Shown here piece after piece: positions 25,901 through 36,661 of a stretch of 64,000 nucleotides of DNA. The position numbers and the translations under genes are program-made. Source of the DNA: Chrysomallon squamiferum (taxonomy: Eukaryota > Mollusca > Gastropoda > Neomphalida > Peltospiridae); contig CM022668.1 of assembly GCA_012295275.1 (NCBI GenBank), positions 13,625,522 through 13,689,521 of the forward strand, read 5' to 3'. The number at the start of each line of letters is the position of its first letter. Position 1 is the first letter of the stretch. The notes under the pieces are model-generated. The model made no database searches. It saw only the letters and a list, made by a program, of their open reading frames with translations, and was not told the DNA's origin.

Positions 25901-27174
25901 TCTCCCTCTTTATGTGTTTCTTTGTTTCCCCTGTTTCCATCAATTATGTTGTTTTAAGTATTAAAAATATTTCAGCAATTTCAAGAAGGACTAATTTTGT
26001 TTTCATTGATAAATGATACCGAAAGAAAAACTGGTTAATTATACATTAAAGAGACCCAAATATTCACTGCAGTTATCAGACATTACTTGTTTTTAACAGT
26101 AAATAATGATATCAATAAAAATGAAAATAATAATAATAATAATGATAATATTAAATGTTCTCCAACTGGGAGGGTGCAATTAATTTCCTAGGATTGTTTA
26201 ATTCATGGGAGGCAATTTGAGTTTGTTATTTTCATTCTCCATAATCCTCATGAAGTTAGTTTTTTTTCATTGCTGGTGTTTGATTAGTTTTTTTGTTGTT
26301 GCTGTTGTTACATTTGTGAGATTTAGTGGGAATATTATTAGTATTATTATTGGTTTCATTTCTGTGTACACACACATATTCAGTAATGCATTCTTGTTTC
26401 TTATTACAAAAGCCTGTCTCACTATGTATCTGGAATACATTTCTTTACCACTAGGATTTACAAAATAATTAGCATTGATTTGCAGATTTATGCCTATAGT
26501 ACAGATAACGAAAAATTTATGTTTCTGATTCACTTACCTTTATATTTTGTAATATTACTGTGCATGAGTTGTATATGCCATGCCAGATATATACTGAGTT
26601 TTATCACTTTTCAAATGATAAACACTTCTCACCTCCACTGTCAATTTCTGTCTTTCTGTCTCATTTAGTTTAATTTTGATCCATTTTTCAGGAGTGGCTT
26701 TTGTTTCACTGATCTTATGTTGGTGTGTGAACACTTTAAGAAACAGATATGCTTTCTGTTTATGAAAAGCTGCAGACAAAAGATTCTTTGCTGAAGACTA
26801 TAATAGAGTAACCAGAGTGTAAGACTGTTAAATTTTTCACAAATCATTGTCAGTTTGATCTTTTTACTATATATATGATTCTACAAAACCATACATTATC
26901 CATCACAATTAGATTAAAATCTATTTCTGTCTCTGCATATATAGATATATAGATAGCCAGATAGTTATATGGATGATCTTCCTCTTGATGTGTTTCTTTC
27001 TGTTCCCTGTTTCCATCAATTATCTCGTTTTAAACATTAAAAATATTTCAGCAGTTTCAATAAGGACTAATTTTGTTTTCATTCATATATGATACCGAAA
27101 GAAAAAATGGTTAATTGTGCATTAAACTGACCCAAATATTCACTGCAGTTACGAGACATTACTTAATTTCAACA

Positions 27175-27237
<63 letters not shown>

Positions 27238-27775
27238 TAATAATAATACAAATTATAATAATAAATGTGCTCCAACTGTGAGGTCGAAATTAATCGCCTA
27301 TGATAGTGTAATTCATGAGAAGTAATCTAAGTTGTTATTTCATTCTCTATAATCCTCATCAAGTTAGTTTTGTTTTCTTCACTGAAGTTTGGTTAGTTTT
27401 GTTGTTGTTGCTGTTATGATTGTGATATTCAGTGGGAGTATTTTTATTATTAGTATGCTGTTATTATTGTTGTTTTTTGTTTTTGTGTACACATAGAAAC
27501 AAGATTTCATCACTATGTATTATTACAAAAACTTCTCACTGTTTATCTGCATACATATTTGTCACTAGGACTTACAAAATAATTAGCATTGTTTTATTGA
27601 TTTTGGTGTTTAATACAGATAACCAAAAGTTTATGTTTCTGATTGATTTACCTTTATATTTTGTAATATTTATGTGCATTAGTTAGATATGCTATACCAG
27701 TTATACAACTTTTCAAATGATAAACCTTTCTAACATCCACTGTTAATCTTTATGTCTTTATTGCAATTTCAGGGT
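16180..27775 (+). repeat. tandem array of exon b units (eleven copies)
   Basis: Exon b copies start at 16872, 17490, 18113, 19241, 20316, 21333, 22412, 23494, 24565, 25622 and 26692, each after a TTTTCAG or TTTCCAG acceptor. The first three are spaced about 620 bases because exon a and its flank are deleted; the others 1.02-1.13 kb. Longer units also hold exon a (APTxRxKLIxYDxVIHGR) ending GGGAG|GTAATC (e.g. 18724) some 500 bases before exon b. Joined, the frame runs …IHGR-SGFCFTDVMLVYKHFKKQ… …LLMKNWREKILC-stop. Nine of eleven copies keep the frame; the copy at 20316 has a 4-base deletion and that at 23494 a 1-base insertion. Units also share the intron, a (TAA)n tract and a 3' flank. The last unit breaks at 27768. 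Function unknown. Confidence 0.65.
21333..27775 (+). repeat. higher-order repeat, period about 4280 bases
   Basis: The stretch from about 21.3 to 23.4 kb is repeated nearly identically at about 25.6 to 27.7 kb. For example exon b at 22412 and at 26692 and their flanks are 4280 bases apart, with a few substitutions and a different (TAA)n length. Four basic units therefore duplicated together recently. Confidence 0.6.
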
Positions 27776-29173
27776 AATAATTTAAATTGTTGATTTTTTT
27801 GTTACGAATTCTCATCCCCTTTCTTTTTTCTTTTTTTTTTTTTTTTTGATTAATGGATATTTACTGTTTTTATGAATTTTGGTCATTTTAACGGGTTTTT
27901 TTTGGATAAATTTTAGTAACCTTAATTGTTTTTTGTTTTTATGGATTTATTTAGGTATTTTTTGTTTTGTTTTATTTTTTTTCTCCATTTATAATGAATT
28001 TTTAATTTTTTTTTTATTGTTATTGTCCTTGATTTTGGTCACTTTAGTTGTCTTTGACGTTGTTGTCAATATTTGGTAATTTCAGTTGTTGTTGTCATCG
28101 TCGATTTTGGTCATTTTTATTACCTTTGTCTTTGTCATTGATTATTGGTAATTGTGATTGTTGTTGTTGTCATGCATTTTGGTTGTTTTAGTCTTGGAGT
28201 TTTGTTACATTTGTTACTGTTGTTATCAGACTGGATTTTGGTCATATTTGTTATGGCTACTATGGTTCTGTATTTAGGTCGTTATAATTGCTATGGTGGG
28301 TGTTGTTGTTGTTGTTACTGTTGTTTTCGTAGATTTTCCTCATTTTTGGTTCTGACATTGTTATTGCTGTTGCTGTCGTGGAGGTAGTCATATCAACTGT
28401 TGTTGCTCTTCGAAATTTTTGTCATTACATTTGTTGTTGTTGTCGTTGTTGATTTGCATTTTTATCGTTTTTGTAGTTGTTGCTGTGGTTTTGAAATTTG
28501 CTCACATTGATTGTTATTGTACTCAGTGTTGTTTTCTTACATTTAGGCCATTATTTTGTTGGTTTTGTTCCTGTGTGCTTAATGTATTTGGAATTAGTTT
28601 TGTTGTTGTTGTGGGTTTTAATTATATTAATTATTCTTCTTGCTGTTGTCATGTATTTTGGTTTATTTACTTATTGTTGTTTGGTTGTTGTTGTAGATTT
28701 TTTAATATATTGGTTATTCTTCTTGCTGTTGTCATGTATTTCTGTTTATTTATTTATTGTTGTTTTGTTGTTGTAGGTTTTTGATATATTAATTATTCTT
28801 CTTGCTGTTGTGTATTTCTGTTTATTTATTGTTGTGTTGTTGTTGTTGTAGGTTTTTGATATATTAATTATTCTTCTTGCTATTGTCATGTATTTCTGTT
28901 TATTTTAGCGCTTTCTAAGTAAAACAAAGTAATACTTGGACCTTTCTGAAGTTGCACAGCCTTATTTTGAATATTTAGTTTGTGATGTAGGAACTATAAA
29001 CCATTTATTTATTAGTTTATAGCTGGTTTTGCTTCCCACTATGACTTTCTTTATACTGTAACTGTATTTAATACATCTAACAATACAATGGCCTAAGACT
29101 ATGATAACACGATACCCGAATTTTGAGATGACCATATTACTCTGGGAACAATAACAAAACCAACACCACCACC

Positions 29174-29208
<35 letters not shown>

Positions 29209-29210
29209 TA
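27776..29210. repeat. T/TGT-rich intron-like segment, duplicated at 51.6 kb
   Basis: Words GAATTCTCAT, TTTATGAATTTTGGTCATTT and GATAAATTTTAGTAA, then long (TTG)n-like tracts. The same series is at 51600-52250. Hydrophobic Leu/Val/Cys ORFs on plus are a result of TTG/TTT runs, and I do not call them genes. The right end from about 28900 matches 52230-52310 and 15900 (AATGGCCTAAG-type words). Confidence 0.5.
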
Positions 29211-29332
29211 AAAATAAAATATCAGTACTTGTATCATAAAGTGTTGCATTGGTTCACAGAGATTATAAATAAAAAAGGTGCTCCCACAAAGAGGGCGAAA
29301 TTAAACGCGTACGATGTTGCAATTCAAGGGAG
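29211..29332 (+). CDS. exon a, best preserved copy (partial gene)
   Basis: Open in frame: YQYLYHKVLHWFTEIINKKG then APTKRAKLNAYDVAIQGR. It ends GGGAG at 29332, where array copies have a GTAATC donor; here AGAACT follows, so the donor may be lost. If spliced, it would join exon b at 30771 in frame. The family is not recognised. There is a faint resemblance to the ‘WFxxxRxKGxPxxxxxLxxxA’ core of CENP-B/Tigger-type DNA-binding domains, too weak for a claim. The region before it is a (ACC)n/(ACA)n tract, so the upstream end is uncertain. Confidence 0.35.
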
Positions 29333-29614
29333 AGAACTTTTTTTCATTTTTTTTTCACGAACTCTCATTGTTAGCTTTTCTCGTCGCTGGAGTTTGATTA
29401 CTTTTCTTGTTGTCGTTGTTGTTAGTTGTTGCTGCTATTGTTACTGTTCTGAAATATGGTCAAATTAAGTGTTATTTTCTGTCACTTTTTGTCTTTTTGT
29501 TTTAATGTTTTGTTTCTGAATTTACACACACAAGCATACACACACTTTCATCGTGGTGTTGTTAATACTTCATTCTTCGTTATATTTTGTTAACAAGTAG
29601 GTATGTTGTTGTTG

Positions 29615-29658
<44 letters not shown>

Positions 29659-30404
29659 TAGGTACCGGCATGCAATTTTTTTCTGACTTTAATTTCACAT
29701 AATATGCAAAAACGATGAAAACACACAACAAATGATGACTATCTCTAGCGGTTACGAAGATATGTACAAATCGGTGCGACAGGTATTTGGTTGGTTTTCA
29801 GCACTATTTTGGCTGATTAGCAGAAAGGGTTACTTTGGTCAACTGTAGTTTGAAAAGTAATTGAGAAAAAGGGCCGAAAATCAACAAGAGTGAGGGGACC
29901 AACTTGCTAAATGATTTCAATGTTTTTCAGACCTGTATGTTTGTGTGTTCACAATAACATGATGAACATGCCAAAATCTTCAAAATGACTCATGGCAGAA
30001 TGACTAAAAGTTCCAACAGACACTGTAGTTTCAGTTTTTGTCTTATTTGACAAATTCAACCTGTGTTGTGAACAATTTATCAAGATCTTTCAAATGACAT
30101 ACTTGAATCTAACATTTTTAATAATGTTTTTTTTTTTTTTCTGAGAAGCCCATACAAAAAATTACCTTTTCAATTTATATAGAACAGCACAGCTTTATTT
30201 ACATAAGCAGCTTCAATTTTCACTCTATTAAATAATTTGTAGTAATAAGTTGAGATACTGTGATGTGTATATATCATATATATATAAATGTTACTTAAAA
30301 GGTCTACAAGCATTTGACATTTAACCATAATCCTTTGAAGTACATAAACTCGTCTAATCCTTGGAGTCAACTCCAGAAAGGTGTTGCAGGTATTAATTAG
30401 GGAC

Positions 30405-30455
<51 letters not shown>

Positions 30456-30770
30456 TATAGATGTTCTTGATTGTTTCTACACATATGTAATCATGTACTC
30501 TTGTTTCTTTATTACAGTAATTTATCTCACTATTTTTTAAGCATAAATATTTATCACTAGGACTTACAAAATAATTAGCATTGATTTATTGATTTATAAT
30601 ACAGATAATCAAAAGTTTATGTTTCTAATTAATTTATTTTATATTTTGTAATATTAGTGTGCATCAGTCAGATATTCTATACTTATGTATTGAGATATAT
30701 AACTTTAAATCATCATTTCTGACCTTAACTTGGTTTGTCTGTTTCTGTTTCGGTTGTATGTCTTTATCAG
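29333..30770 (+). other. intron-like stretch between exon a and exon b
   Basis: Contains the intron words shared with array units (TCGTCGCTGGAGTTTGATTA; later ACTTACAAAATAATTAGCAT and ATGTTTCTAATTAATTTA) but is enlarged by about 900 bases of unrelated sequence at 29670-30400 and by (TTA)n at 29615-29655 and (TAA)n at 30404-30452. No other coding signal seen. Confidence 0.4.
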
Positions 30771-30873
30771 GAGTGGCTTTTACTTCGGTGATATTATGTT
30801 GGTCTTTAAGTATATTAAGGAACAAATGCTATTCCACTTAATGAGAAGGTTTAGAGAAAATATCATTTGCTGA
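30771..30873 (+). CDS. exon b, intact diverged copy (terminal exon)
   Basis: Acceptor TTTATCAG at 30763-30770, then one base, then 33 codons and TGA at 30871-30873: SGFYFGDIMLVFKYIKEQ followed by MLFHLMRRFRENIIC. It is amphipathic and basic toward the end with a terminal Cys. It differs at many bases from the 16-27 kb copies, yet keeps frame, length and stop. It lies about 520 bases from, and convergent to, the stop codon of GIMAP exon A. It probably belongs with exon a at 29211-29332. Family unknown. Confidence 0.45.
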
Positions 30874-30989
30874 AGACTGAAAAAGAGTAACCCCAGTGTA
30901 AGATAGTTATATCTTTCACTTGTTATTATCAGATTGATCGTTTACTGTATGTATGATTCTACAAAACTGTAAATTATAAATCATAATTA

Positions 30990-31023
30990 AATCTCTCTCT
31001 CTCTCTCTCCTCTCCCTCTCCCT

Positions 31024-31094
<71 letters not shown>

Positions 31095-31125
31095 TCCCTC
31101 TCTCTCTCCCACTCTCCCACTGTCC
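30990..31125. repeat. (CT)n microsatellite
   Basis: Nearly pure CT/CTCC tract. Similar tracts follow exon b at 52933-53028 and precede GIMAP C's flank at 57537-57636, in the same relative place in each block. Confidence 0.8.
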
Positions 31126-31390
31126 CTCGCCCTCATACTTACATATTAAGAACTGAGTGGTGTGTTATTATATAGGTCGACAATCCTTTACAGGAACTGT
31201 TTATGGAATATAATGAAATAGACTGAAAACAGAATCTTAGTCTAAATAGGAATTCCATTTATATTTCTGATACAGCTTATTTATAAAATAATATTTGTAA
31301 TAATCTTGTACAATATTTATGAGAGAGTTAATATTCAGTTGTTAGTTGTTTGCTTTTAGTTTTTATCTCAAACATCTTACTGAGGCTTGT

Positions 31391-32475
31391 TTAACTCGTA
31401 AACCAAGTCCAGACTTTTGTAAGGACATGTCTAACAGCATTCAGGAAAGTGTCGTTTGTTTCTGCTTCCTTTCTCACTTCATTTCTTGCCTGTCTCCTAT
31501 AGTTTTCTTCTTTTTCTCTGAGCTTTTTTTCCATTTCCATCTGTCTCGTTTTTGCCCTCATCTCGGCCTTCTGCTGCTCCATTTCCATTTCTTTGAGTTT
31601 TCTCAAATTTTCTTTCACAAACTTCTCTTCTATTCTTCGTTTTTCTCGTTCTCCATCTTTCTGCTTCAATAGTTCCTCTTCGCGTTTTCTTATTTCTTTT
31701 TCTTTCTCCTTCAATATTTTCTCACTGCCTTCTTTTGCTTCTTTTTCCAATTTCTCCTTGAATTCTCTCTCAATTTTTTCTCGCTCCTTTTGTAGTTCTT
31801 CTTCTTTCTTTTTAAGGATTTCTTTTTCACGCTTTTGTACTTCTTTTTCAGCTACTTTCAATAATTCTGATTTATAACATTCGCGATTATTTTCTTCGAC
31901 ATTTTTTTGTATCATCTCGATCAGGTGAAGAACCATTTCTTCTTTTTTTTTCTCATCTCTTTCGCGATTGTTGAATCCGACATATCTTCTTCCACATTTG
32001 TTGATTAATTCTTTTAGGTTATCTGGTGCCGCAGACAGAAAACCTTCCAGAGTGTTTCCGTCTTCTTCAAGATCGTCTACTCGGGTGAACAGCAAGAACA
32101 GGTAATCAAACAATGCATTTCCAAATACGTCCTCGAAGTACTCAATTGTATTTTGTTCTTCTGGAGTAAACCTCTTCACCTGCAGAACCATGATGAAAGC
32201 ATGTGGTCCTGGAGCACTCATCGTTATACACTGGATGATTTCTTTCGTAATCTGTCTTTGTGATCGTTCAGTGTCGAATGCTCCTGGCGTATCAACGATG
32301 ACAATATCATGACCAAATCGAGTTTTATGTTTTACCTTGCAGGTTGAAGTAACTGAAGAAGCACTAGCTTCAGAATCAAAACATTTCTCTCCTAGGATGG
32401 TATTTGCTGACGCACTTTTTCCTGAGCCAGTAATTCCAATCAAAACAAGTCGCAGTTCATCTTCAATAAAGGAAT
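31391..32475 (-). CDS. GIMAP/AIG1-family GTPase, main exon (locus A)
   Basis: Minus-strand exon from an acceptor TTCTTTCAG|AT (exon base one at 32475, phase 1) to TAA at 31391-31393: 360 codons plus stop. The first 210 residues are an AIG1-type GTP-binding domain. P-loop GITGSGKS is at about residues 14-21, G3 DTPGAFD at about 67, the GIMAP conserved box TMSAPGPHAFIMVLQ next, and G4 FTRVDDLE after that. From about residue 205 to 345 the chain is a long charged coiled coil (KKKEEELQKEREKIEREFKE). It ends VWTWFTS, with no membrane anchor. The family binds GTP and oligomerises on membranes or droplets; in animals it is tied to immune-cell survival and, in invertebrates, to immune response. The open frame runs 25 bases into the intron, which is why an apparent start there is not used. 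Its N-terminus must come from an upstream exon. Confidence 0.85.
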
Positions 32476-33103
32476 CTGAAAGAATATAAGATACACTCAA
32501 TGTTACAATGTAGAATCGAAGTAATTATTTTAATTTTCTTAGTGTTGCCCTTATTCTTGTTAACATTGCTAAATATTACTATTATCATTATTATGGCTTA
32601 TGTAATTGTCTCTATTTCTGTAAGTCTATGTGTCGGTATAAGTAGTATTATTTTTCTCTTGTTTTCCTGCTCTTGTTGTTAATACAATCAAAATAATCAC
32701 TATTATCAACATTATCGCCATTTCAATTAATTTAACCACTAATAGCACGGTATTACAACTACTATCATTACAACTCTACTCTTACTTCTTCTCAAACCAC
32801 TGTTACTAGTACAACCATTGCATCACACCCACTGATATCACTCTCTACAAATACTATTACTACTCTCTCTAAAACTATTATTACTACTCTCACTACAACT
32901 ATTTTGACTCCTTCTTTGCAAATACTGTTACTATTCTCTCTACAACTAATATTACTACTCTTGCAACAATTACTATTACTACTCTGTCTACAGCTACCAA
33001 TACTACTATCTATACAACTAATATTACTATGTTCTACAAAATCTATTACTACTTTCTCAATAACTAATATTACTACTTTCTCCACTTCTGGTGATTGTTC
33101 CAC
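32476..33103 (-). other. intron upstream of GIMAP A, with minisatellite at 32750-33080
   Basis: Matches the introns at 7180-8235 and 36662-37419. It contains the same 27-base minisatellite, readable on minus as AGTAGTAATATTAGTTGTAG-type units. Compared with 37.4 kb, the end of the long cassette exon is deleted here, so the exon fuses with the minisatellite at about 33078. Confidence 0.55.
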
Positions 33104-33181
33104 CTTTTTTGATGGCTGGACTCTTTGAAATGGCTGCACTTCTTTTGGTGGCTTCGTATGTGGTGGAGCTGTAGACTGAGA
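33104..33181 (-). CDS. cassette exon U0 (78 bp, phase 0-0), nearest to GIMAP A
   Basis: Minus strand: SQSTAPPHTKPPKE then VQPFQRVQPSKK, between CTTTTTAAAAG and AAAAAG|GTGGAA. It is homologous to the start of the long exon at 37420-37600 and continues open (VEQSPEVEK) into the minisatellite, but the phase-1 donor of the long form is lost. It can therefore not join exon A in frame by a known donor. Confidence 0.45.
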
Positions 33182-33443
33182 CTTTTAAAAAGAAAGGTAA
33201 AATGAACATATAAAACGAAAATCAAAATTTTATTGCAAAATTACTGTATATCTGTTTTTGATTGAATTTGTGTACATATGTGTGTACGCATACCTGCACA
33301 TATTATGTAATATAACTTTATAAATATAAGATTTTATTTATTTTCTTATTCGAAAGCGGTGGTGTCTTTAAACAAATATTCATTCATTTGTTGCTTATCT
33401 ATCTATCTATCTATCTATCTCTGTATCTATCTCTGTATCTCTG

Positions 33444-33478
<35 letters not shown>

Positions 33479-33752
33479 TTATGTATCTATCTATCTATCT
33501 ACCTATCTATTTACTTATTTACCCCACTTATTCTTAGCATATTTTCAGACACGAATTATTATTATTATTTTTTAAAATCTGTTATTAGTTAAATAATTAA
33601 AGTAATGATTTAATGATAATCACATTTTGTTCTAAACGCTTCCCTAATTCAGAAACTGAAATATTTTCATCATCTAGAATATAATTCGAAAATAGTAAGT
33701 TTTTGTCTCTGTATATAATTATATCTGTCTATCTATGTACGAATGTATGTAC

Positions 33753-33830
33753 CTTTTTTGATGGCTCGACTCTTTGCAATGGCTGCACTTGCTTTGCTGG
33801 CTACGTATGTGGTGGAGCGGTAGACTGAGA
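33753..33830 (-). pseudogene. cassette exon U1 with a nonsense codon
   Basis: Same 78-bp exon, AAAAAG|GTACAT donor kept. A single change makes codon 10 a stop (ACG TAG where the others have ACG AAG). If included it would end translation. Confidence 0.5.
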
Positions 33831-34041
33831 CTTTTAAAAAGAAAGGTAAAATGAACATATAAAACGAAAATCAAAATTTTATTGCAAAATTACTGTATAT
33901 CTGTTTTTGATTGAATTTGTGTACACGTGTGTACGCATACCTGCACATATTATGTAATATAACTTTATAAATATAAGATTTTATTTATTTTCTTATTCGA
34001 AAGCGGTCGTGTCTTTAAACAAATATTCATTCATTTGTTGC

Positions 34042-34093
<52 letters not shown>

Positions 34094-34118
34094 GTATCTA
34101 TCTATCTATCTATCTCTA

Positions 34119-34187
<69 letters not shown>

Positions 34188-34477
34188 GTCTATCTATCTA
34201 TCTATCTCTATATCTACCTACCTATCTATCTTTCTATTTACTTATTTACCCCACTTATTCTTAGCATTTTGCTCAGACACGAATTATTATTTTTTTCTTT
34301 AAATCTGTTATTAGTTAAATAAGTAAAGTAATGATTTAATGATGCTCACCTTTTGTTCTAAACGCTTCCCTAATTCAGAAACTGAAATATTTCATCATCT
34401 AGAATATAATTCGAAAAGAGTAAGTTTTTGTCTCTGTATATAATTATATCCGTCTATCTATGTACGAATGTATGTAC

Positions 34478-34555
34478 CTTTTTTGATGGCTGGACTCTTT
34501 GAAATGGCTGCACTTGTTTTGGTGGATTCGTGTGTGGTGGAGCGGTAGACTGAGA
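34478..34555 (-). CDS. cassette exon U2 (78 bp, phase 0-0)
   Basis: Open: SQSTAPPHTNPPKQ then VQPFQRVQPSKK, with the CTTTTTAAAAG acceptor and AAAAAG|GTACAT donor. It is the outermost cassette of the first group; beyond it the unit breaks off at about 35040. Confidence 0.5.
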
Positions 34556-35117
34556 CTTTTAAAAAGAAAGGTAAAATGAACATATAAAATGAAAATCAAA
34601 ATTTTATTTCAAAATTACTGTATATCTATTTTTGATTGAATTTGTGTACATATATGTGTACGCATTCCTGTACATATTATGTAATATAACCTTATAAATA
34701 TAAGATTTTATTTATTTTCTTATTCGAAAGCGGTGGTGTCTTTAAACAAATATTCATTCATTTGTTCCTTATCTATCTATCTATCTATCTATCTATGTAT
34801 CTATCTATCTATCTATCTGTTTACTTATTTACCCCACTTATTCTTAGCATTTTGTTCAGACAAGAATTATTATTATTTTTTTAAATCTGTTATTAGTTAA
34901 ATAATTAAAGTAGTGATTTAATGATGTTCACCTTTTGTTCTAAACGCTTCCCTAATTCAGAAACTGAAATATTTTCATCATCTAGAACATAATTCGAAAA
35001 GTGTACGTTTTTGTCTCTGTATATAATTGTATCCGTCTATTTACGAATGTATGTGTCAATATATGAATGAATGTTTGCATTTTTCTTACTATATATCTTC
35101 AAACCTATCTATCTATA

Positions 35118-35850
35118 CATGAGGAATAAAATAAGCAATACCGAATTCACAGACCTATAATGGTGCGAATTAAGAAAACAGCGCATTTTCCTGAATAATT
35201 TATTGCTTAATAACATGACTTTAGTGGAGGTACTGAATACAGATACAACAACAAGCAGTGCTCGTGAAATGTCATTGTTGAAATCAGGTTTGTTTTAATT
35301 ATATGTCATATTCTCTCCTGTTAGTTTGCACTGAATACTCAGTATAATCATTGTCATGGCATGTCGTAAATAGTAAGACTCTACAAAGCGTCAGATTATT
35401 GACATCAGAAATGCAGGACTGTCCCTCAGCCAAACTGGACGTCAATATCAGTGCAGTATTTCCAGCATTTCAAGACAGATAAACAAAGACAGGGTTGTCA
35501 CTGATGTTAAAGATCGTCCAAGAGCTGGCAGAGCCCGGAAGACGATAATAAGAGAGTACAGAACATAGCTGAGTCTTGCTAGATTCCTTACAGGGAACAC
35601 AAACACATCTTTAAAACAGCAGTGGTTACCAGGGACAGCTATTTTCTACAGTAGTCAGGAATCTGCTAAAAGCAGAAAGATACAGAGACAGAAGACACAT
35701 CAAATGTATAAAACTGTCTTCAGCTCACAAAGCAGCACGACTTGTCTGATATAATCAGCGTGTTCACTGAAACACTGCAACTTTTCATATGACAGCTCGT
35801 TGTTGCTTGACATAAAGGTCTGCAAGTTACAGTGCCGTGTTATTGTTACG
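35118..35850 (+). pseudogene. Tc1-type transposon relic
   Basis: Homologous to 8966-10125 but deleted in its distal part. The plus strand reads, with breaks, IIDIRNAGLSLSQTGRQ, then SISRQINKDRVVTDVKDRPR, AGRARKTIIREY. It lies just outside the cassette array as at 8.97 kb, so the insertion predates the duplication of the loci. Confidence 0.6.
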
Positions 35851-35899
35851 CTTCGAGCTTTTTTTGGCACTGATCATCCCCGACCGCCCCTCCGCGCCA

Positions 35900-36550
35900 A
35901 TTTCAAACTCTCCTTTCGTACACTGTATTGGAATAATATTATACATCAAGTAATTGTTTGAGGAACAAAGAAAATAATATCATCTTATCAGACAACCTTT
36001 AATTAGCATGAAGCAAAGGCACATCAAAATATCGGTAGTGTACTGTAAAGTTAAATACACCTATTCCTACAAAGGTATCTAGGTACTTAAACATTTATCT
36101 CGTTAATGTGTCAACAAATTAATCCGAAATATTGTTAAAATTTAATTTCCAGAGCACAGATGAGTCTATATCCATTAATGCCAAATTACTGAGCGTTTTA
36201 TCTTTCAGACTTGATCACAGGTAGCTGTTTAAGAGCAGAAAATGAGCTCTCTCCAAAACAGTTTTTATCGAGAAGTAACAAGGAAATATGTACAAAAAAT
36301 TAAATATTTTTCGAAACGTTTCTTCCATTTAATTTTTAGCAGTTTACGATTGGGTCGGTGGGTGGGGGGTAAACCCCATCCGGCTCTGAATATTTTTCAA
36401 AATTTAGCATAAATTTACCAAAGTATTTCTGTTTTATGTAGACTAACCATTAGCATCTCGTATCAACGAGAAAATTAATTTCATTGACGCGCATGCAGCG
36501 TTTGCCGCGCACATAGTTATGTCATTTAACACTATAAAAATAAGAATAAT
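35900..36550 (-). pseudogene. hAT transposase relic
   Basis: Words AGCATGAAGCAAAG, CCATTAATGCCAAATTACTG and TTATCGAGAAGTAACAAG mark the same hAT C-terminal fragment. It is duplicated at 42110-42760 as part of the tandem duplication. Broken by stops. Confidence 0.5.
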
Positions 36551-36661
36551 AAGTTTCAAAATTAAAAAAGAAGAACATGAACTCCACTAATACTAAGTAA
36601 ATAATAATTTTTTATTGCAGTATTAAATATTCTAATTCTGAGTAATAAATATTTTCTTTTG

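Larger units (their letters stand above)
33104..35100 (-). repeat. tandem cassette array, first group (U0-U2)
   Basis: Units of about 650-730 bases, each with one cassette exon, a shared 3'-to-5' flank (TGTACGCATACCTGCACATA, AAGATTTTATTTATTTTCTT, CGCTTCCCTAATTCAGAAAC) and a (CTAT)n tract: 33400-33500, 34046-34215 and 34770-34818. Ser/Tyr/Ile-rich ORFs over the (CTAT)n tracts are artefacts. Confidence 0.7.

Noticed and set aside
27879-28784. Long hydrophobic plus-strand ORFs (Leu/Val/Cys-rich)
   Set aside because: They come from TTG/TTT runs in the intron-like segment. The duplicate at 51.6-52.2 kb does not keep the frames.
30768-30843. Reading exon b in the frame GVAFTSVILCW… as a membrane peptide
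   Set aside because: That frame ends earlier and is less conserved in the diverged copy at 5976. The frame SGFYFGDIML… joins exon a without a shift and is kept by all good copies.
32476-32500. Apparent start of GIMAP A in the open frame upstream (residues SVSYILS), and the like in B at 57309-57351
   Set aside because: These bases are the intron end with its TTTCTTTCAG acceptor. The conserved sequence among paralogues begins exactly after it, and the frame only chances to be open.
33359-34322. Ser/Ile/Tyr/Leu repeat ORFs over the cassette arrays, also at 38.3-41.1 kb
   Set aside because: Translations of (CTAT)n, open in three frames by nature; no conserved ends.
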